From Stigmatella aurantiaca DW4/3-1 (GTDB taxonomy: Bacteria; Myxococcota; Myxococcia; Myxococcales; Myxococcaceae): a DNA stretch of 64,000 nt. The number at the start of each line of letters is the position of its first letter. The first letter of the stretch is position 1. A program made the position numbers and the translations under genes. This document shows positions 61,224 to 64,000 of this stretch, piece after piece. The notes beneath the pieces are model-generated. The model did not search any database, had not been told where the DNA came from, and worked only from the letters and a program-made list of their open reading frames with translations. Location: the NCBI RefSeq assembly GCF_000165485.1, contig NC_014623.1, positions 5,288,893 through 5,352,892 on the forward strand, given 5' to 3'.

Positions 61224-63980
61224 CTACTTCAACTCCTTCTGGAGCCGGGCCAGCAGGTTCAGGGCCTCCAGCGGGGTGGTGATGTCCAGCGCGGTATCGC
61301 GCAGGGCCTCCAGCACCTTCAGGTGGGCGGGAGGGACCGCCGGTGGCGCCGGAGTGGCGGATGGGGAGGCACCCGGAAAGAGCCCCAGCTGTCCCGCCGA
61401 GGTCCGGGCGCCCCGGCGGGCCGCCACCCGGGGCCTTCCCGCGTCATCCAACTCCCCGGACTCCAGGTTCTGGAGGATGTCCCGCGCACGGCCCACCACC
61501 TCCTGGGGAAGCCCCGCCAGCCGCGCCACCTCGATGCCATACGAGCGATTGGCCCCGCCCGGCACCAGCTTGCGCAGGAAGAGCACCTTGCCGCCTTGCT
61601 CCTTCACGGCGACGCACAGGTTCTTCACCCGGGGCTTCTCGCGCGCGAGATCCACCAGCTCGTGGTAGTGCGTGGCGAACAGCGTCCGCGCGCCCACCTT
61701 GTCGTGCAGGTGCTCGGCCACCGCCCAGGCGATGGAGAGCCCATCGAAGGTCGAGGTCCCCCGGCCAATCTCATCCAGGATGACGAGGCTGCGGCGCGTG
61801 GCGTGGTGGAGGATGTGGCTCGTCTCCGTCATCTCCACCATGAAGGTGGACTGGCCGCGCGCCAGGTTGTCGGCCGCCCCCACCCGCGTGAAGATCCGGT
61901 CACACAGGCCAATGTGCGCGGCGCGGGCCGGGACAAAGCAGCCCGCCTGGGCCATCAGCACCGTGAGGGCCACCTGCCGCATCACCGTGCTCTTGCCGGC
62001 CATGTTGGGGCCGGTGATGACGAGCAACTGCGCGTCATTGGGATCCAACCGCACGTCGTTGGGGACGAAGGCCTCGCCCGCGGCGAGCACCCGCTCCACC
62101 ACGGGGTGGCGCCCGCCGGTGAGCGAGAAGACTTCCGACTCATCCACCACCGGCCGCGTGTAGCCGTACTCCGCCGAGCACCGCGCGAAGGACAGCAGCG
62201 CATCACACGTGGCCACCGCCTCCGCCGCCGAGCGGATGCGCGGGGCCGCGGCGACCACCTGGGCCCGCAGCTCCTCGAAGAGGCGCAGTTCCAGCGCGCA
62301 CCGCCGCTCCTCCGCGGTGAGCACCTTCTCCTCGAACTCCTTGAGCTCGGGGGTGATGAAGCGCTCGGCGCCCACCGTGGTCTGCTTGCGGATGTAATCC
62401 TTGGGGACGAGCTCCAGGTTGGAGCGCGTCACCTCCAAGTAGTAGCCGAAGACTTTGTTGTAGCGGACCTTCAGCGAGGAGATGCCGGTGCGCTTGCGCT
62501 CGCGGGCCTCGATCTCCAGCAGCTTGTCCTTGCCCGAGGTGGACAAGGCGACGATCTCATCCAGCTCGGAATGGAAGCCCTGCCGGATGAGGCCGCCTTC
62601 CTTGATGACCAGGGGCGGCTCGTCCACGACCGCGCGCAGCAGCAGATCCGCCAATTCGGGCAGGGCCCCCAGGGGCCCGGAGAGCGCCCGGAGCAGCGGG
62701 GCCGAGCACCGTCCCAGCGCGGTGGCGAGCTTGGGCAGGAGCGCCAGCGACATCCCCAGGGCCCGCAGGTCCCGGGCATTGCCCGCCCCCAGGGAGAGCC
62801 GGCCGCACAGCCGCTCCAGGTCGGCCACCTCCTTGAGGAGGGTGGTCAGCTCCTCGCGCCACACGCTGCGCTGAGCCAACTCCTCCACGGCATCCAGGCG
62901 AGCGTGAATCTCCGGCAGGGCGCACAAAGGGGTGGCCAGCCATCGCGCCAGCTTCCGGGCCCCCATGCAGGTGGCGGTCCGGTCGAGCACGCCCAGCAGG
63001 CTGCCCTTGCGCCCCCCATCGCGCAGCGTCTTGAGCACCTCCAGGTTGGCCCGGGAGGACTCGTCCATGAGCATGTGCCCGGCGCGCTCCATGCGGCTGA
63101 GCCGGTCCACGTGCGGGGCGGCGGTCTTCTGGGTGTCCTTGAGGTAGCGCAGGGCGGCGCCCGCCGCGCCGGTGGCCAGCGGCGCATCGCTCAACCCGAA
63201 GGCCTCCAACGAGGCCACCGCGAAGTGCATGCGCAGATAGACGGTGGCCCGGTGGGGCTCGAAGGCGGCCTTCTCCAGCCCCGCCACGGCGGGGGTGCGC
63301 GGCAGCCGCGAGGTGAGGAAGGCCACCTCGGGTGCGTCGGTGAGCCCCTCGGGCACCAGAAGCTCCCGGGGCTCCACGCGGGACAGGGCCTCCACGAGCT
63401 CTTGCGCGCTGGGAACCTCCACGGTGAAGAACTCGCCGGTGGAGGCCTCGAGCAGCGCGGCCCCGAAGCCCTTCTCGCCCCAGTGCACGGCGGCCAGGAA
63501 GTTGCTGGCCCGGGGCTCCAGCACCTCGTCATCCAGCACCATGCCGGGGGTGATGATGCGCGTCACCTCGCGCCGGACGATGCCGGGCCCGTTGCCCGGT
63601 GCCTCCATCTGGTCGCAGATGGCCACCTTGAGCCCCTGCTCGATGAGCCGGCCGATGTAGCGCCGCGCCGAGTGGTAGGGCACCCCACACATGGGGATGC
63701 GATCGCCGGTCTTGGAGCGCGCGGTGAGGGTGATCTGCAACAGCTCCGAGGCCTTCACGGCGTCCTCGAAGAACAGCTCGTAGAAGTCCCCCAGGCGGAA
63801 GAAGAGCAAGGCGTCGGGGTTGAGCGCCTTGGTCTCCAGGTACTGCCGCATCATGGGGGTCAGGGAGGCAAGGTCCCGTCCCCCGGCAGGCTCGGTGCCA
63901 CCCTCCATACCCTCCGGGTTGGCCACGGTCACGGCCCCTGTCGCCACATCCTTGATTGTCTTCGCCTGCGTCACGCCCAT
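61224..63980 (-). CDS. mutS: DNA mismatch-repair ATPase MutS
   Basis: Recognises base mismatches and starts repair with MutL. 918 residues from the ATG at 63980 with AGGGAGA upstream. The mismatch-binding domain has 'LLFFRLGDFYELFFEDA' (the F-x-E motif is in GDFYELF) and 'MCGVPYHSARRYIGRLIEQGLKVAICDQME'. The ATPase has Walker A TGPNMAGKSTVMRQVAL, 'DEIGRGTSTFDGLSIAWAV' and 'LFATHYHEL'. It is complete, slightly longer than E. coli MutS because of N-terminal and C-terminal extensions. The last 20 bases of the window hold only its upstream region. Confidence 0.97.
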   Translation of the reverse strand: MGVTQAKTIKDVATGAVTVANPEGMEGGTEPAGGRDLASLTPMMRQYLETKALNPDALLFFRLGDFYELFFEDAVKASELLQITLTARSKTGDRIPMCGVPYHSARRYIGRLIEQGLKVAICDQMEAPGNGPGIVRREVTRIITPGMVLDDEVLEPRASNFLAAVHWGEKGFGAALLEASTGEFFTVEVPSAQELVEALSRVEPRELLVPEGLTDAPEVAFLTSRLPRTPAVAGLEKAAFEPHRATVYLRMHFAVASLEAFGLSDAPLATGAAGAALRYLKDTQKTAAPHVDRLSRMERAGHMLMDESSRANLEVLKTLRDGGRKGSLLGVLDRTATCMGARKLARWLATPLCALPEIHARLDAVEELAQRSVWREELTTLLKEVADLERLCGRLSLGAGNARDLRALGMSLALLPKLATALGRCSAPLLRALSGPLGALPELADLLLRAVVDEPPLVIKEGGLIRQGFHSELDEIVALSTSGKDKLLEIEARERKRTGISSLKVRYNKVFGYYLEVTRSNLELVPKDYIRKQTTVGAERFITPELKEFEEKVLTAEERRCALELRLFEELRAQVVAAAPRIRSAAEAVATCDALLSFARCSAEYGYTRPVVDESEVFSLTGGRHPVVERVLAAGEAFVPNDVRLDPNDAQLLVITGPNMAGKSTVMRQVALTVLMAQAGCFVPARAAHIGLCDRIFTRVGAADNLARGQSTFMVEMTETSHILHHATRRSLVILDEIGRGTSTFDGLSIAWAVAEHLHDKVGARTLFATHYHELVDLAREKPRVKNLCVAVKEQGGKVLFLRKLVPGGANRSYGIEVARLAGLPQEVVGRARDILQNLESGELDDAGRPRVAARRGARTSAGQLGLFPGASPSATPAPPAVPPAHLKVLEALRDTALDITTPLEALNLLARLQKELK

Positions 63981-64000
63981 TGTCTCCCTTCTCTCACGCC

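Overview
The window is GC-rich, densely coded DNA with the gene content of a myxobacterium, most likely from the Stigmatella/Cystobacter/Archangium side of the Myxococcales. This placement rests on family recognition, not a database search. The supporting genes are an AgmX/PglI-type TonB-like protein, a Ser/Thr kinase (here broken) of the type ending in a PPC...EWKGACY tail, a DUF4388 protein, a kinase-STAND-TPR giant, HEAT-repeat and beta-propeller lipoproteins, secreted glycosidases with Cys-rich modules, and menaquinone genes. There are no rRNA, tRNA, CRISPR or IS elements. Two genes look decayed: the kinase at 7248-8144 and a TVP38-like fragment at 53286-53636.

Layout. 1-1276: 5' part of rpsA (minus), with a visible promoter. 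1662-6463: a maltoporin-like porin diverging from a sugar ABC importer (binding protein and two permeases, no ATPase); two copies of a TTGAC-N7-GTCAA dyad lie between them. 6438-8144: a DUF3703 gene, a gene-poor stretch and the broken kinase. 8167-14756: a minus-strand run of Mrp-type Fe-S carrier, two small unknown proteins, 3-hydroxyacyl-CoA dehydrogenase, enoyl-CoA hydratase and two acyl-CoA dehydrogenases, i.e. short-chain acyl-CoA oxidation. 14919-17844: a lipoprotein, menaquinone methyltransferase and divergent isochorismate synthase. 17857-23831: SppA, a small membrane protein, RtcA, an anion permease, and a coupled 2OG-Fe(II) oxygenase/AHSA1 pair. 23842-30798: lipoproteins, a stand-alone MshEN domain protein, a TPR protein with two cyclic-nucleotide-binding domains and a HEAT lipoprotein. 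30871-35739: an RluB-type pseudouridine synthase with a 15-unit repeat tail, scpB, scpA and trpS. 35999-38608: a DUF4388 protein, a metallophosphoesterase and a small unknown protein.

38921-46118 holds two large secreted glucanases, GH16 and GH3. Both have extra modules inserted into otherwise recognisable folds. Together they probably degrade a beta-1,3 or mixed-linkage glucan from outside the cell, and the porin/ABC locus could take up small sugars. 46274-49658: a secreted M17 N-terminal-domain-only protein, then (minus) a XerC/D recombinase, a membrane protein and TsaC. 49692-52558: two overlapping CPA2-type antiporters preceded by a PII-like protein. 52595-56095: a KGG-repeat stress protein, an AmiC-type amidase and a DUF3592-like membrane protein. 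56255-63980: the kinase/cyclase-like/STAND/TPR protein, a DUF5995 protein and mutS.

The most unexpected pattern is at 3' ends. Five of about ten convergent gene pairs end in a short inverted repeat whose two arms contain the two stop codons (8142-8169, 17841-17860, 20061-20084, 27216-27242, 37162-37184). The best candidates for undescribed biology are these shared 3' ends, the paired dyads upstream of the sugar importer, the domain-in-domain insertions in the two glucanases, the repeat tail on RluB and the PII-like/twin-antiporter operon.
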